Positions 6,315 to 14,526 are shown, counted from the first letter of the stretch. The stretch: 15,599 nucleotides of DNA from Pirellulales bacterium (GCA_030642635.1 DAOWNK010000046.1:1-15599); one strand, 5' to 3'. A program made the numbers and translations. Notes: a model not told the origin generated them from the sequence alone.

Positions 6315-9314
6315 TTACCATCGCAACGGTTTTTGCCATGTTTCCTTCAAAGTCGCCAGGTCGGCCGCGATGACCGGTGAATCATCGGCGCCGAGGATTT
6401 CCAACTTGTCGGTCTCTACTACCTCGCCGAGGCGTGCGTGTGGAACGTCGGCCAGTGCGGCTTCAAACGCCGCGGCGTTGTCCGGGTGAACTTCGCATAG
6501 GAACCGAGTGTTCGATTCGCTGAACAGCAACACTGCATCGGCCGGATCGCAATCGCACGGCGCTTTTTCAAGCATGATTTTCGCACCGAGGTCGCCTGCG
6601 AACGCCATTTCCGCTGCGGCGGCGGCCAGCCCGCCTTCGCTTAGGTCGTGGCACGCACGGACCAGCCCAGTGTCGATCGCCTGGTGCAATGCGGCGAAGA
6701 TTTTTTTGGCGCCTGCCGGATCGACCTTCGGCACCCGGCCGCCTTCGAGCAATTCGACCAGCGCGAAATGCGAGCCGCCTAGCTCGTCGTGTGTCAAACC
6801 GACCTGGTACAGGTAATTGCCCGGCTCCTTCAGGTCCATCGTTACACATCGGCCGACGTCGTCTACCTGGCCGATGGCACTGATTAAAAGCGACGGCGGT
6901 ATGGAGATCGGCTCACTGGCGCCTTCCGGCCGGAACTCGTTGTTCAGGCTGTCCTTGCCGCTTATAAACGGCGTGCCAAGCACCGTGGCCACGTCGTAGC
7001 AGGCCAACGCCGCACGGACCAGCGAGCCGAGCGTCTCGGGCCGGTCGGTCGTACCCCAGCAGAAGTTGTCGAGCACGGCGATCCGGCTCGGGTCGGCCCC
7101 GACGGCCACGCAGTTGCGCACCGCCTCGTCGATCGCCCCGGCGGCCATGTGGTACGTGTCCAGGTCGCCGTAGCGTGGGTTCATGCCGCATGAGATTACG
7201 ATCCCACGCCTTGAATCTAACACCGGCCGCAGCACCGCAGCATCGCCTGGGCCATCGTTTGCGGCGCCGAGGAGCGGCTTTATCGCACTGCCGCCTTGCA
7301 CCTCGTGGTCGTATTGGCGAATCACCCATTCCTTGCTGCACACGTTCAGCGAGCCGAGTATCTTCAATAACGAATCGGTCAAGTCGACGAACTGTGTGCC
7401 ACTGCCGGCTTGTCCAGCAGTGTGGAGAGCACGGTTGGACGAGCCAACCGTGGCACCCGGTAGAGGCGATAGCTCGACGACATCCGACGGCGTGTAGACT
7501 GCATCGCGCACAACCGGCGGGCGGCCGTCGTGCAGAAACTCCATCGCAAGGTCGGCCACCTGGTGGTCGTTGTATTTCAGCACGAGCCGGCCGGTAGGCT
7601 CGAACCGCCCAATGACGGTCGCCTCGACACCTTCTGACTCGCACAGCTCACACAGTTCTTCCCATTTTTCCTCCGGCACGCTGAGCGTCATTCGCTCCTG
7701 TGCCTCGGATATCCAGGCTTCGGTGTACGAGAGTCCTTCGTATTTAAGCGGTATACGTTCGAGTTGGACTTCAGCGCCGATTTTTTCGCCCATCTCGCCC
7801 ACTGCGCTGGAAAACCCGCCGGCGCCGCAATCGGTTACTGCGTTGTATAGCCGTCGGTCGCGTGCGACCATGAGCACGTCCAACACCATTTTTTCGGTAA
7901 TGGCGTTTCCGATCTGCACGGCGCCGCCGGAAATGGTATCGCTCTGGCTGGTCAACTCGGCGGAACTGAACGTGGCCCCGTGGATGCCGTCGCGTCCGGT
8001 CCGCCCGCCGACGGCCACGATCAGGTCGCCTGGTTTCGGTTCCTTAAACGACATATCGCGCGGAATCAGCCCGACGTTGCCGCAGTAGACCAACGGGTTG
8101 CCGAGGTAACGCGGGTCGAAGTAGACGGCGCCGTTTACCGTCGGTATGCCCATCCGGTTGCCGTAATCTCGCACGCCGGCGACCACGCCTTGCATTACCC
8201 GACGCGGGTGCAGCACGCCGGGCGGAAGTTCCTCGAACTTGGTGTCCGGCGGTGCGAAGCAGAACACGTCGGTGCAGCAGACCGGCTTGGCGCCCATGCC
8301 GGTGCCCATCGGGTCGCGGATCACGCCGCCTATGCCCGTGTTCGCACCGCCGTACGGCTCCAGGGCCGAGGGGTGGTTGTGTGTCTCGACTTTGAACACG
8401 ACGTTATACTTTTCGTCGAATCGGATAATGCCGGCGTTGTCCTCGAACACGCTCACACACCAATCATCTTCGCCGGAGTCTTTGCGAATCTTCACCGTGG
8501 CGGCGAAGATCGTTTCTTTTAGCATGTTCTCGAAGCGCCGCCGGCCGTCGGGGTCCTCGTACTGAATTCGCCCGGCCAGGGTCTTGTGGCTACAGTGTTC
8601 GCTCCAGGTCTGTGCGAGTGTTTCCAGTTCCACGTCGGTTGGGTCGCGATCCAACAATCTGAATTGCGATTGGATTGTTTGCATTTCGGTCAGCGAAAGG
8701 TAAAGCTGGCCTTCAAGTGCGAGTTTTTCGAGCGCTGCGTCGTCCATCTCGCGGATCGGCACGGTTAGAAGCTCGAAATCGTACGGCGAGCCGACCTCAA
8801 GGTGTGTAAATTCCAGCGGGCCGACGATCACTTGCTCGACCGCATCGTTGGCCAGCACCTTCGAGCAGAGCAACGCGATCTGCTCGTCGGACATCGCCCT
8901 GATCCAGTATTTCTTCAGCGTTCGGACCGCTTCGGCCGTTGCATTGCCGAAATTCCCGCCGAAATCACCGTTATAGAAATCGGCGATGGCCGTCAGTGCA
9001 CTCTGCGCAACCGGGTCCATCACCCCGGGCTTCGGCAGCACGTGGATCACTTGCCGGCAGCCGTCGGGTGCGTTGAGAAGTTCTGCATCGCCAACCTCTG
9101 CAACTACCGTACGCTCGACAACTCCGTCGGCAAGCAGCTCGTCGGCCAATCGTGCAACCTGCCGGCGTTCAAGCGTGCCTTGGATCAGGTATCCACGAGC
9201 GGCGATCACCGTTAGCTGTGCACCAAGTCCCAACTGTGCGGCGGCGTCGGCCACCTCTCTGGCGATCAGGTCCGGCTGTCCGTCGGCCGGATAGATGTCA
9301 ACTTCCCAGAGCAT
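6315..9314 (-). CDS. purL: Phosphoribosylformylglycinamidine synthase PurL with PurS-like N-terminal extension
   Basis: 999 aa, the ATP-dependent FGAM synthetase subunit. Small PurL proteins are about 720-760 aa; the extra N-terminal 200 residues look like two PurS-like units (about 1-75, and about 86-170 with VIHVLPKPGVMDP), so PurS appears fused and no separate purS is seen. The synthetase body then follows. Its marks are the linker TDVELETLAQTWSEHCSHKT (about 226-245, with conserved His240), the ATP/FGAR-binding VFKVETHNHPSALEPYGGA (306-324), the glycine-rich TDCGAGGFSSAVGEMGEK, a second AIR-synthase half with GTPFISGKDSL, and ACHDLSEGGLAAAAAEMA near the C-terminus. ATG 9314 overlaps the tyrA end by 17 nt, indicating cotranscription. 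PurQ is encoded separately downstream. No frameshift or missing motif is seen. Confidence 0.97.
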   Translation of the reverse strand: MLWEVDIYPADGQPDLIAREVADAAAQLGLGAQLTVIAARGYLIQGTLERRQVARLADELLADGVVERTVVAEVGDAELLNAPDGCRQVIHVLPKPGVMDPVAQSALTAIADFYNGDFGGNFGNATAEAVRTLKKYWIRAMSDEQIALLCSKVLANDAVEQVIVGPLEFTHLEVGSPYDFELLTVPIREMDDAALEKLALEGQLYLSLTEMQTIQSQFRLLDRDPTDVELETLAQTWSEHCSHKTLAGRIQYEDPDGRRRFENMLKETIFAATVKIRKDSGEDDWCVSVFEDNAGIIRFDEKYNVVFKVETHNHPSALEPYGGANTGIGGVIRDPMGTGMGAKPVCCTDVFCFAPPDTKFEELPPGVLHPRRVMQGVVAGVRDYGNRMGIPTVNGAVYFDPRYLGNPLVYCGNVGLIPRDMSFKEPKPGDLIVAVGGRTGRDGIHGATFSSAELTSQSDTISGGAVQIGNAITEKMVLDVLMVARDRRLYNAVTDCGAGGFSSAVGEMGEKIGAEVQLERIPLKYEGLSYTEAWISEAQERMTLSVPEEKWEELCELCESEGVEATVIGRFEPTGRLVLKYNDHQVADLAMEFLHDGRPPVVRDAVYTPSDVVELSPLPGATVGSSNRALHTAGQAGSGTQFVDLTDSLLKILGSLNVCSKEWVIRQYDHEVQGGSAIKPLLGAANDGPGDAAVLRPVLDSRRGIVISCGMNPRYGDLDTYHMAAGAIDEAVRNCVAVGADPSRIAVLDNFCWGTTDRPETLGSLVRAALACYDVATVLGTPFISGKDSLNNEFRPEGASEPISIPPSLLISAIGQVDDVGRCVTMDLKEPGNYLYQVGLTHDELGGSHFALVELLEGGRVPKVDPAGAKKIFAALHQAIDTGLVRACHDLSEGGLAAAAAEMAFAGDLGAKIMLEKAPCDCDPADAVLLFSESNTRFLCEVHPDNAAAFEAALADVPHARLGEVVETDKLEILGADDSPVIAADLATLKETWQKPLRW

Positions 9315-10143
9315 CGCGGTTCTTCTTTGCAGTGGTGAGAAAATTTACCAGTCCGTCGTCGTCGCCGTCGCGGATTGCAGCGTGCAGTGCGGCCAACTTC
9401 CCACCGTACTGCTCCAATGTCGTGAGCACGTGCCGGCGGTTTTGCACGATAATCTGCCGCCAAAGCTCCGGGGCGCCGGCGGCCAGGCGCGTGGTGTCGC
9501 GCATTCCGGCGCCGGTCAGACGGAACATCGCTTCGGGCAACGTCGCGGCCAGCGCCGCGGCGGCCAGGTGCGGCAGGTGACTGGTCATCGCCATGGTGCG
9601 ATCGTGCTCCTCGGCCGACATTTTGACGACCACAGAGCCTAGGGCCTGCCAGAACTCCCCGATACGCTCGTAGTCCTCTACCCTGGTGTTTGATGTAGGT
9701 GTAACAAATGCTACTCGACCGTCGAACAAATCCAGCTCGGCATTGGCCGCCCCGGTCTTTTCGCTGCCTGCCAGCGGGTGCCCGCCGATGAACCGGCAGC
9801 CGTGCGGCAGATCGTCGCCAATCGCATCGACGATCTCCTGCTTCGTGCTGCCGACATCGGTGATGAGCGTTCCCTTGGGCGCATGTTCGGCGGCGGTACG
9901 GACGTCTTCGACAATCCGGCCGACCGGCGTGCAAACGACTATAAGCTCGGCCTCTGCGACACCCTTGGCCGGATCGACTGTAGTGTTGGTAACCGCGCCG
10001 ATGCGTCGGGCGACTCGCAGGCTGGCCTGCCTGCGACCAATGCCGACGACCGTTTCGGCCAGATTGAGTTTCCGCAATGCCAGTCCGATCGACCCGCCGA
10101 TCAGCCCGACCCCGACAATGGCGACGTTTTTCAGTGGTTTCAT
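9298..10143 (-). CDS. tyrA: Prephenate dehydrogenase
   Basis: 281 aa, NAD(P)-dependent oxidative decarboxylation of prephenate to 4-hydroxyphenylpyruvate in tyrosine synthesis (cytosol). Start ATG 10143 is chosen because the Rossmann motif VAIVGVGLIGGSIG (GxGxxG, residues 11-16) follows immediately. An in-frame ATG at 10170 would add 9 residues, and the open frame extends further upstream into repeat DNA. Family marks: LIVVCTPVG (68-75), TDVGSTKQ (95-102), FIGGHPLAGSEKTG with catalytic His122, SHLPH (188-192) and GAGMRDTTRLA (211-221). No chorismate mutase or ACT domain is attached, so feedback control by tyrosine through an ACT domain is not expected. It is the first gene of the leftward cluster; the next gene purL overlaps it by 17 nt. 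Confidence 0.95.
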   Translation of the reverse strand: MKPLKNVAIVGVGLIGGSIGLALRKLNLAETVVGIGRRQASLRVARRIGAVTNTTVDPAKGVAEAELIVVCTPVGRIVEDVRTAAEHAPKGTLITDVGSTKQEIVDAIGDDLPHGCRFIGGHPLAGSEKTGAANAELDLFDGRVAFVTPTSNTRVEDYERIGEFWQALGSVVVKMSAEEHDRTMAMTSHLPHLAAAALAATLPEAMFRLTGAGMRDTTRLAAGAPELWRQIIVQNRRHVLTTLEQYGGKLAALHAAIRDGDDDGLVNFLTTAKKNRDALGS

Positions 10144-10229
10144 GGTATTTCCAATCAAGGCAGCATCCATCGAAACCACACATTGTATCAGCGTCGGGCG
10201 GTTTGGTGCAGGGGCACGGATGGGGGGTG

Positions 10230-10378
10230 GCCGCTTGCGGCTTAGCAGTAGCGGTAAGTTATGCTTCAGCATATCACTTATCACTACCCATGCAGTGCAG
10301 AATTGCTACATGGGTGATATGCTAAAGCATAACCTACCGGCTACAAGTTCCGTATTACATTGCTAAGCCGCAAGCGGC
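10230..10378. repeat. 149-bp nested palindrome flanked by family A elements
   Basis: Outer arms are GCCGCTTGCGGCTTAGC (10230-10246) and its exact reverse complement (10362-10378). Inside, 10252-10277 and 10314-10339 are inverted with 24 of 26 matches, and ACCCATG/CATGGGT (10286-10292, 10309-10315) adds an inner stem. The element lies between divergent tyrA and aat, ends 12 nt before the aat start, and must contain or interrupt both promoters. It encodes no protein; it resembles a miniature element or paired REP unit. Confidence 0.85.
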
Positions 10379-10390
10379 AATATTTTCAAT

Positions 10391-11104
10391 ATGAACATCC
10401 TACCTCCATCCCGATTCTTCCCGCCGGCCGAGACGGCCGATGCCGACGGCCTGATGGGGTTCGGCGGGCAGCTTTCGCCGGAGTGGTTGATCGACGCATA
10501 CTCGCATGGGATTTTCCCGTGGCCGATTACCGAACGCGATCCGGCCGTGGCATGGTGGTCGCCCGACCCGAGGGCGATTATCGAATTGGACCGGTTCCAT
10601 GTGCCTCGGCGGTTGCGCAGGACGATCGGCAGCGGGTGGTTCGAGGTGACGCTCGACCGGGACTTTGCCGCTGTTATCCACGGTTGCGCAACGGCGGCCG
10701 ACCGCACCGGCGGCACGTGGATTACACCGGAGATGATCGACGCCTACACCAGGCTTGCCGAACTAGGCCATGCACACAGCGTCGAGATATGGTATAAGGG
10801 CCGGCTGGCCGGCGGGTTGTACGGCGTTGCGATTGCCGGGCTGTTCGCCGCCGAGTCGAAGTTTTTCAGAATGCGCGACGCCTCGAAAGTGGCGTTGGTC
10901 CGGCTGGTCGAGCACATTCGCAGCCACGGCTACCGGCTGTTCGACATCCAGCAGCTTACACCTCACACTGCACAATTCGGCGCGATCGAGATTTCACGCA
11001 AGGAATACCTGCATCGACTTGCCGATGCACTGTCGCAGCCGGTGACGTTTTTAGAAGGGGGAAGGGGGAAGGGGGAAGGGGGAAGAGTGAAGAGTGAAGA
11101 GTGA
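10391..11104 (+). CDS. aat: Leucyl/phenylalanyl-tRNA--protein transferase
   Basis: 237 aa. Aat transfers Leu or Phe from aminoacyl-tRNA to N-terminal Arg or Lys of proteins, making them ClpS/ClpAP substrates of the N-end rule. Family marks are clear: GLMGFGGQLSPEWLIDAY (20-37), SHGIFPWP (38-45), WWSPDPRAII (55-64), GGLYGVAIAGLFAAESKFF (141-159), SKVAL and LFDIQQLTPH near 187-196. The family core ends near SQPVTF (about 220). The last 17 residues (LEGGRGKGEGGRVKSEE) are encoded by the 7-nt tandem repeats and are not part of the family. ATG 10391 follows a palindromic element by 12 nt and has no clear Shine-Dalgarno. It is transcribed away from tyrA. Confidence 0.95.
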   Translation: MNILPPSRFFPPAETADADGLMGFGGQLSPEWLIDAYSHGIFPWPITERDPAVAWWSPDPRAIIELDRFHVPRRLRRTIGSGWFEVTLDRDFAAVIHGCATAADRTGGTWITPEMIDAYTRLAELGHAHSVEIWYKGRLAGGLYGVAIAGLFAAESKFFRMRDASKVALVRLVEHIRSHGYRLFDIQQLTPHTAQFGAIEISRKEYLHRLADALSQPVTFLEGGRGKGEGGRVKSEE

Positions 11105-11131
11105 AGAGTGAAGAGTGAAGAGTGAAGAGTG
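11055..11131. repeat. Heptamer tandem repeat: 4x AAGGGGG then 7x AAGAGTG
   Basis: Eleven 7-nt units in strict phase. The first seven or so supply the aat C-terminus and stop (TGA at 11102); the rest are non-coding. The opposite-strand units TTCCCCC follow at 11202-11222, so the pair can form a hairpin. This resembles the short tandemly repeated repetitive (STRR) heptamers described in filamentous cyanobacteria. Confidence 0.95.
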
Positions 11132-11201
11132 AAACGCTGCCGCAAAAGTATGCTATAACAATGTGCATATTGCATCGCCGGAAATTCCAGCACCACCAAC
11201 C

Positions 11202-11229
11202 TTCCCCCTTCCCCCTTCCCCCTTCTCTC
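11202..11229. repeat. Inverted heptamer partner: 3x TTCCCCC plus one variant
   Basis: Three exact TTCCCCC units and one TTCTCTC unit, the reverse complement of the AAGGGGG units at 11055-11082, 70 nt beyond the end of that array. They lie 38 nt upstream of the start of the next gene, so they are in its leader or promoter region. Confidence 0.9.
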
Positions 11230-11266
11230 CCTATGCCACTGGTCGTGGATTTTGCAATGCCGTATA

Positions 11267-12466
11267 ATGAAAGTGATGAAACAAACCAAGCGAAAACCGC
11301 CGATATCGTCGCTCGCTGCCTGCACGTTCATTATCGCAATGATAACGTCGATGCCGACCGTCGCGTGCGACACGCCGGTATATCGCTACGCCATGTACAA
11401 CTGGGCCGTGGCGCCGTACATGTTCTACTACTTCCACAACGGTACGCCGGCCGGCGAAGATGAGGAGGTAAACCGGCTGCTGGCCGAATTGGCCGAGTGC
11501 GAACCGCCGTTGAACGTTGTATTCACAACGGTTGACCTCTCGCAAGATGAGCCGCTTGAGCAACTGCCGGAGTTGGTAAAACAATGTTACCGTTCACATA
11601 CCGACGGCGATGCGCCGCGATACCTTGTTATTACCCCGTGGGGCGCCGAGTTGTTTGCCGGCCGGCTAGACGAGGCGACCGTTCGTGCGATGGTCCAATC
11701 GCCGATACGGACCAGACTCGGCGAACTGCTCTCCGACGGCACCACCGCCGTGCTGCTGGTGCTGACCGGTCCGGACGAGGCCGAAAACAGCCGGGCTGAG
11801 CATGTCGCTGTCGAGCTGTCCGAACGCACCGCAGCCGGCAAGATTGAACTGCTTAAACTCTCACGCACCGATCCGGCCGAGCAGTGGCTGGTCCGCTCGC
11901 TGTTGGTCGTCGAGCCGGACCTGTACGACTACCCGGACGCGCCGATGATATTCGCCGCCTACGGCCGCGGCCGGGTAATGCCGCCGTACGTGGGCAAGGG
12001 GATCAACGCGGATAACCTTGCCGAGTGCATTGCATTCCTCTCCGGTGCGTGCTCCTGCATGGTCAAGAGCCAAAACCCCGGCATGGACTTGCTCGTGCAG
12101 TGGGATTGGGAATCTGCGGCCGATACCATCGCCGCCACCGACGAGACGTCCGACGGCGATGCGCCACGGCTTGAATACCAAGAGTTTGCAGTAGACGAAG
12201 CAGGCAACACAGTTGAAGCAACGTCTGCCTTGGATGAAATACCGGAAGATAAAATTAAGACGTCCGGGGTGGCCGGCGGCAGAGCCGAAGGCGATGCCCC
12301 GGCAGTTCCGCCGCACCGCTCCGCTTTGCCCCGACCACCCGACGCTTCACCCCGGGCGTTTGCCGCACGCCAGGCATGGAAGCTCGGCATAGGCGTGCTC
12401 GTCGGGACGATTGTCGTCCTGGCGGCCGGGTTTGTAATTAGCAAGGGATTGGGGATTAGGGATTAG
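11267..12466 (+). CDS. Exported, C-terminally anchored protein of unknown function
   Basis: 399 aa from ATG 11267 (ATG 11276 is equally possible; a TTG at 11252 is less likely). The N-terminus is a basic then hydrophobic signal ending at TVAC, so Cys34 could be a lipidated cysteine in an imperfect lipobox or the first residue after signal peptidase I. The mature protein begins CDTPVYRYAMYNW, with many aromatic residues; a mixed alpha/beta body follows, with a GACSCMV motif. A Pro/Ala-rich acidic stretch leads to one membrane helix near residues 372-391. I recognise no named family. The last residues (KGLGIRD) and the stop are encoded by GGGATTR heptamer repeats. The ABC ATPase starts 65 nt downstream, so a transport-related envelope role is a reasonable guess only. 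Confidence 0.85.
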   Translation: MKVMKQTKRKPPISSLAACTFIIAMITSMPTVACDTPVYRYAMYNWAVAPYMFYYFHNGTPAGEDEEVNRLLAELAECEPPLNVVFTTVDLSQDEPLEQLPELVKQCYRSHTDGDAPRYLVITPWGAELFAGRLDEATVRAMVQSPIRTRLGELLSDGTTAVLLVLTGPDEAENSRAEHVAVELSERTAAGKIELLKLSRTDPAEQWLVRSLLVVEPDLYDYPDAPMIFAAYGRGRVMPPYVGKGINADNLAECIAFLSGACSCMVKSQNPGMDLLVQWDWESAADTIAATDETSDGDAPRLEYQEFAVDEAGNTVEATSALDEIPEDKIKTSGVAGGRAEGDAPAVPPHRSALPRPPDASPRAFAARQAWKLGIGVLVGTIVVLAAGFVISKGLGIRD

Positions 12467-12517
12467 GGATTGGAATTTTGCCTTTCACCTCAACTCTAAT
12501 CCCCAATCCCCAATCCC
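12445..12517. repeat. Inverted pair of GGGATTR heptamer repeats
   Basis: Four units GGGATTG/GGGATTA (12445-12472) are followed 24 nt later by three complementary units TAATCCC, CAATCCC, CAATCCC (12497-12517). The first arm encodes the end of the upstream protein; the second arm ends 14 nt before the ABC ATPase start. The transcript can form a strong hairpin between the two genes. Confidence 0.93.
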
Positions 12518-12531
12518 TATCCTTAATCACC

Positions 12532-13188
<657 letters not shown>

Positions 13189-13200
13189 GAATATTGACGG

Positions 13201-13437
13201 ATGAAACAACTTACTAGAATAACATTCGATCCGAATGTAATGGGCGGCAAACCCTGTATTCGTGGTCTGCGCGTAACTGTAGGCTTAATTGTGGGGCTGG
13301 TGGCTTCCGGCCACACCAAAGAAGAAATTCTGGAATTATATCCCTACCTGGAATCACAAGACATTGATGAAGCACTTTCCTATGTTGCATGGCGGGTCGA
13401 AGAAATCGATGTTCCTCTTGTTCCGGCGTCGACATGA
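13201..13437 (+). CDS. DUF433 antitoxin-like protein
   Basis: 78 aa, a small DUF433 (COG2442) protein. Family marks are the start RITFDPNVMGGKPCIRGLRVTV (residues 6-27) and the helical GHTKEEILELYPYLESQDIDEALSYVAWR (38-66), which forms a helix-turn-helix-like fold. DUF433 genes usually precede a DUF5615 PIN-like gene and the pairs are annotated as putative VapBC45-like toxin-antitoxin modules. Here ATGA (13434-13437) overlaps the start of just such a gene, but that partner is cut off after 13 codons. The gene lies 12 nt after the ABC ATPase and is visibly more AT-rich than it, consistent with separate acquisition. Confidence 0.9.
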   Translation: MKQLTRITFDPNVMGGKPCIRGLRVTVGLIVGLVASGHTKEEILELYPYLESQDIDEALSYVAWRVEEIDVPLVPAST

Positions 13438-13532
13438 AGCTGCTGATCGACATGAATCTTTCACCGCTGTGGTTACTTCGCCACCTTCTCGCGGACGAAT
13501 TTCACGCGGGGTTGGCCGCCGGTGCCGGTTAG
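13434..13532 (+). pseudogene. Truncated DUF5615 PIN-like toxin gene (5' remnant)
   Basis: The start codon overlaps the DUF433 stop by 4 nt, the usual coupling of the pair. The first 13 residues MKLLIDMNLSPLW are the typical opening of DUF5615 proteins, including the early acidic residue of the PIN-like active site. From 13473 the DNA is the reverse complement of the transglutaminase gene's last codons and the frame ends at TAG 13530-13532 after 32 residues, against about 110-120 for an intact toxin. The junction falls exactly at the convergent stop codon. The remaining open frame is too short to be active. A deletion is the simplest explanation. Confidence 0.75.
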
Positions 13533-14423
13533 GTGTTCGGCAAGGTAGCGTTGGCGCTGGCGTTTGTTCCACGGCGGGCGGAAGTTGTCGCCCTTTTGAA
13601 GGATCGGCCGTTGCTCGGGTATCCCGCCGAACGAACGAGAGCCGGCCGCCTGGCACGGGAACCAATGGCCGTTGCCTTCAGGGTCTTCGAGATAGAACTC
13701 GGGGTAGCAATGCCCGGGCACCCAGACGGTCCGGGCGGGGATGTTGCAGGCACGGCACAGCGCGATAAACAGCGAGGTAAGCTCCTCGCAATCGCCCGAG
13801 CCGTCTTTCAGCGCGGCCAGTGCGCCTTTGAGCGGGCCGTTTTTGTACTCGATGTTGTCCCGAACCCAATCATAAATTGCCTCGACCCGTCGCCACGCAC
13901 CCTGATCCTCGACGGCAATCTGTTTGGCCAGGCTGCGAATTTTTCGGTTTCGGCTCTCGATCTTCGGGCTGGGGCCGAGGTGCGCCCGGACCTTGCGGCT
14001 GAGTTTCTTCGTATTGGGCAGTACGTATTGCTGGGTATCTTCCGGCGTTTCGATCTCGCTGCGGCGAATCTCGAATGTGACCAGCGCTTTGGCCGTCTGG
14101 CCGGCCGAGAGGTGTTTGATTTGCACGACCATGATCTTCACGCTGTCGTCGATTGTCACGTATTTCACCTTGGCCTCCGGCGAGACCTCTTCCGAGACAA
14201 TCTCCACCTGCTGCTCGGCCCATTCGACCGGAATGGGTACATAGCCGACAATGCCCGTGCACGGTCCTCCGATTGCATGTACGATGATACCCGCCCGCCA
14301 CCGCTGGGTGAGCGAATCGCCGAGATTTGCGCCGTCCGGCTCGTGCTGCTTGAACTGTGCGAGGGCCGTCGCCGTCAGGCCGATCGAGAGAATCAAAGCG
14401 GTAAGTAATGAGCGACTTCGCAC
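13473..14423 (-). CDS. Exported transglutaminase-like cysteine protease-fold protein
   Basis: 316 aa from GTG 14423, which is preferred because AGGG lies 8 nt upstream and a signal peptide follows directly (VRSRSLLTALILSIGLTATALA, cut near residue 22). A longer open frame to 14600 would bury that signal and cross the promoter-like TATAAT. The first half after the signal is beta-rich and unassigned. The transglutaminase-like core is in the second half: DWVRDNIEYKNG, the nucleophile motif SGDCEELTSLF (Cys212) and GHCYPEFYLED (His238, candidate acid Asp247), followed by GHWFPCQAAG. The family acts as peptidases, transamidases or peptidoglycan-related enzymes; the substrate here is unknown. The gene is convergent with the DUF433 gene and ends at the broken toxin. 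Confidence 0.88.
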   Translation of the reverse strand: MRSRSLLTALILSIGLTATALAQFKQHEPDGANLGDSLTQRWRAGIIVHAIGGPCTGIVGYVPIPVEWAEQQVEIVSEEVSPEAKVKYVTIDDSVKIMVVQIKHLSAGQTAKALVTFEIRRSEIETPEDTQQYVLPNTKKLSRKVRAHLGPSPKIESRNRKIRSLAKQIAVEDQGAWRRVEAIYDWVRDNIEYKNGPLKGALAALKDGSGDCEELTSLFIALCRACNIPARTVWVPGHCYPEFYLEDPEGNGHWFPCQAAGSRSFGGIPEQRPILQKGDNFRPPWNKRQRQRYLAEHLTGTGGQPRVKFVREKVAK

Positions 14424-14462
14424 GGGAAAGACCCTGTTCCGAAATAGTATACCGTATGCACT

Positions 14463-14492
14463 ATTATAGGTTGCAACAGTGCTGTTTTGCAA
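14463..14492 (-). promoter_or_regulatory. Candidate promoter of the transglutaminase-like gene
   Basis: On the minus strand TTGCAA (14492-14487) and a perfect TATAAT (14468-14463) are separated by 18 nt, about 40 nt before the GTG start. The spacer contains the palindrome AACAG-CA-CTGTT, a possible operator. The same TTGCAA occurs as the -35-like element upstream of the PEP-CTERM gene. Confidence 0.5.
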
Positions 14493-14501
14493 ACAATTCC
14501 G

Positions 14502-14526
14502 TTTAGCCGCTGGGCTTGCCCTGCGC
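14502..14526. repeat. REP-like hairpin (family B), inverted copy
   Basis: TTTAGCC, then stem GCTGGGC-TT-GCCCTGC. It is 21 of 25 matched to the reverse complement of 14586-14610, and one pair of differences preserves base pairing (G-C here for T-A there). Together with the copy at 14588 it forms an inverted pair about 60 nt apart. Confidence 0.6.

Noticed and set aside
10144..10284. Longer tyrA start at 10284
   Set aside because: The extra 47 residues are encoded by palindromic repeat DNA and precede the normal Rossmann start.
9686..10366. 226-aa plus-strand open frame opposite tyrA
   Set aside because: Antisense to the conserved prephenate dehydrogenase and running into the palindrome; no independent support.
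11055..11229. CRISPR array
   Set aside because: Units are 7 nt with no spacers; there are no cas genes.
12478..12531. N-terminal extension of the ABC ATPase from ATG 12478
   Set aside because: It would translate heptamer repeats (STLIPNPQSLS) and is absent from the family, which begins at the 12532 ATG.
13533..14408. 291-aa open frame on the plus strand
   Set aside because: It is antisense to the transglutaminase-like gene, whose signal peptide and Cys/His motifs are clear; no family features in the plus-strand reading.
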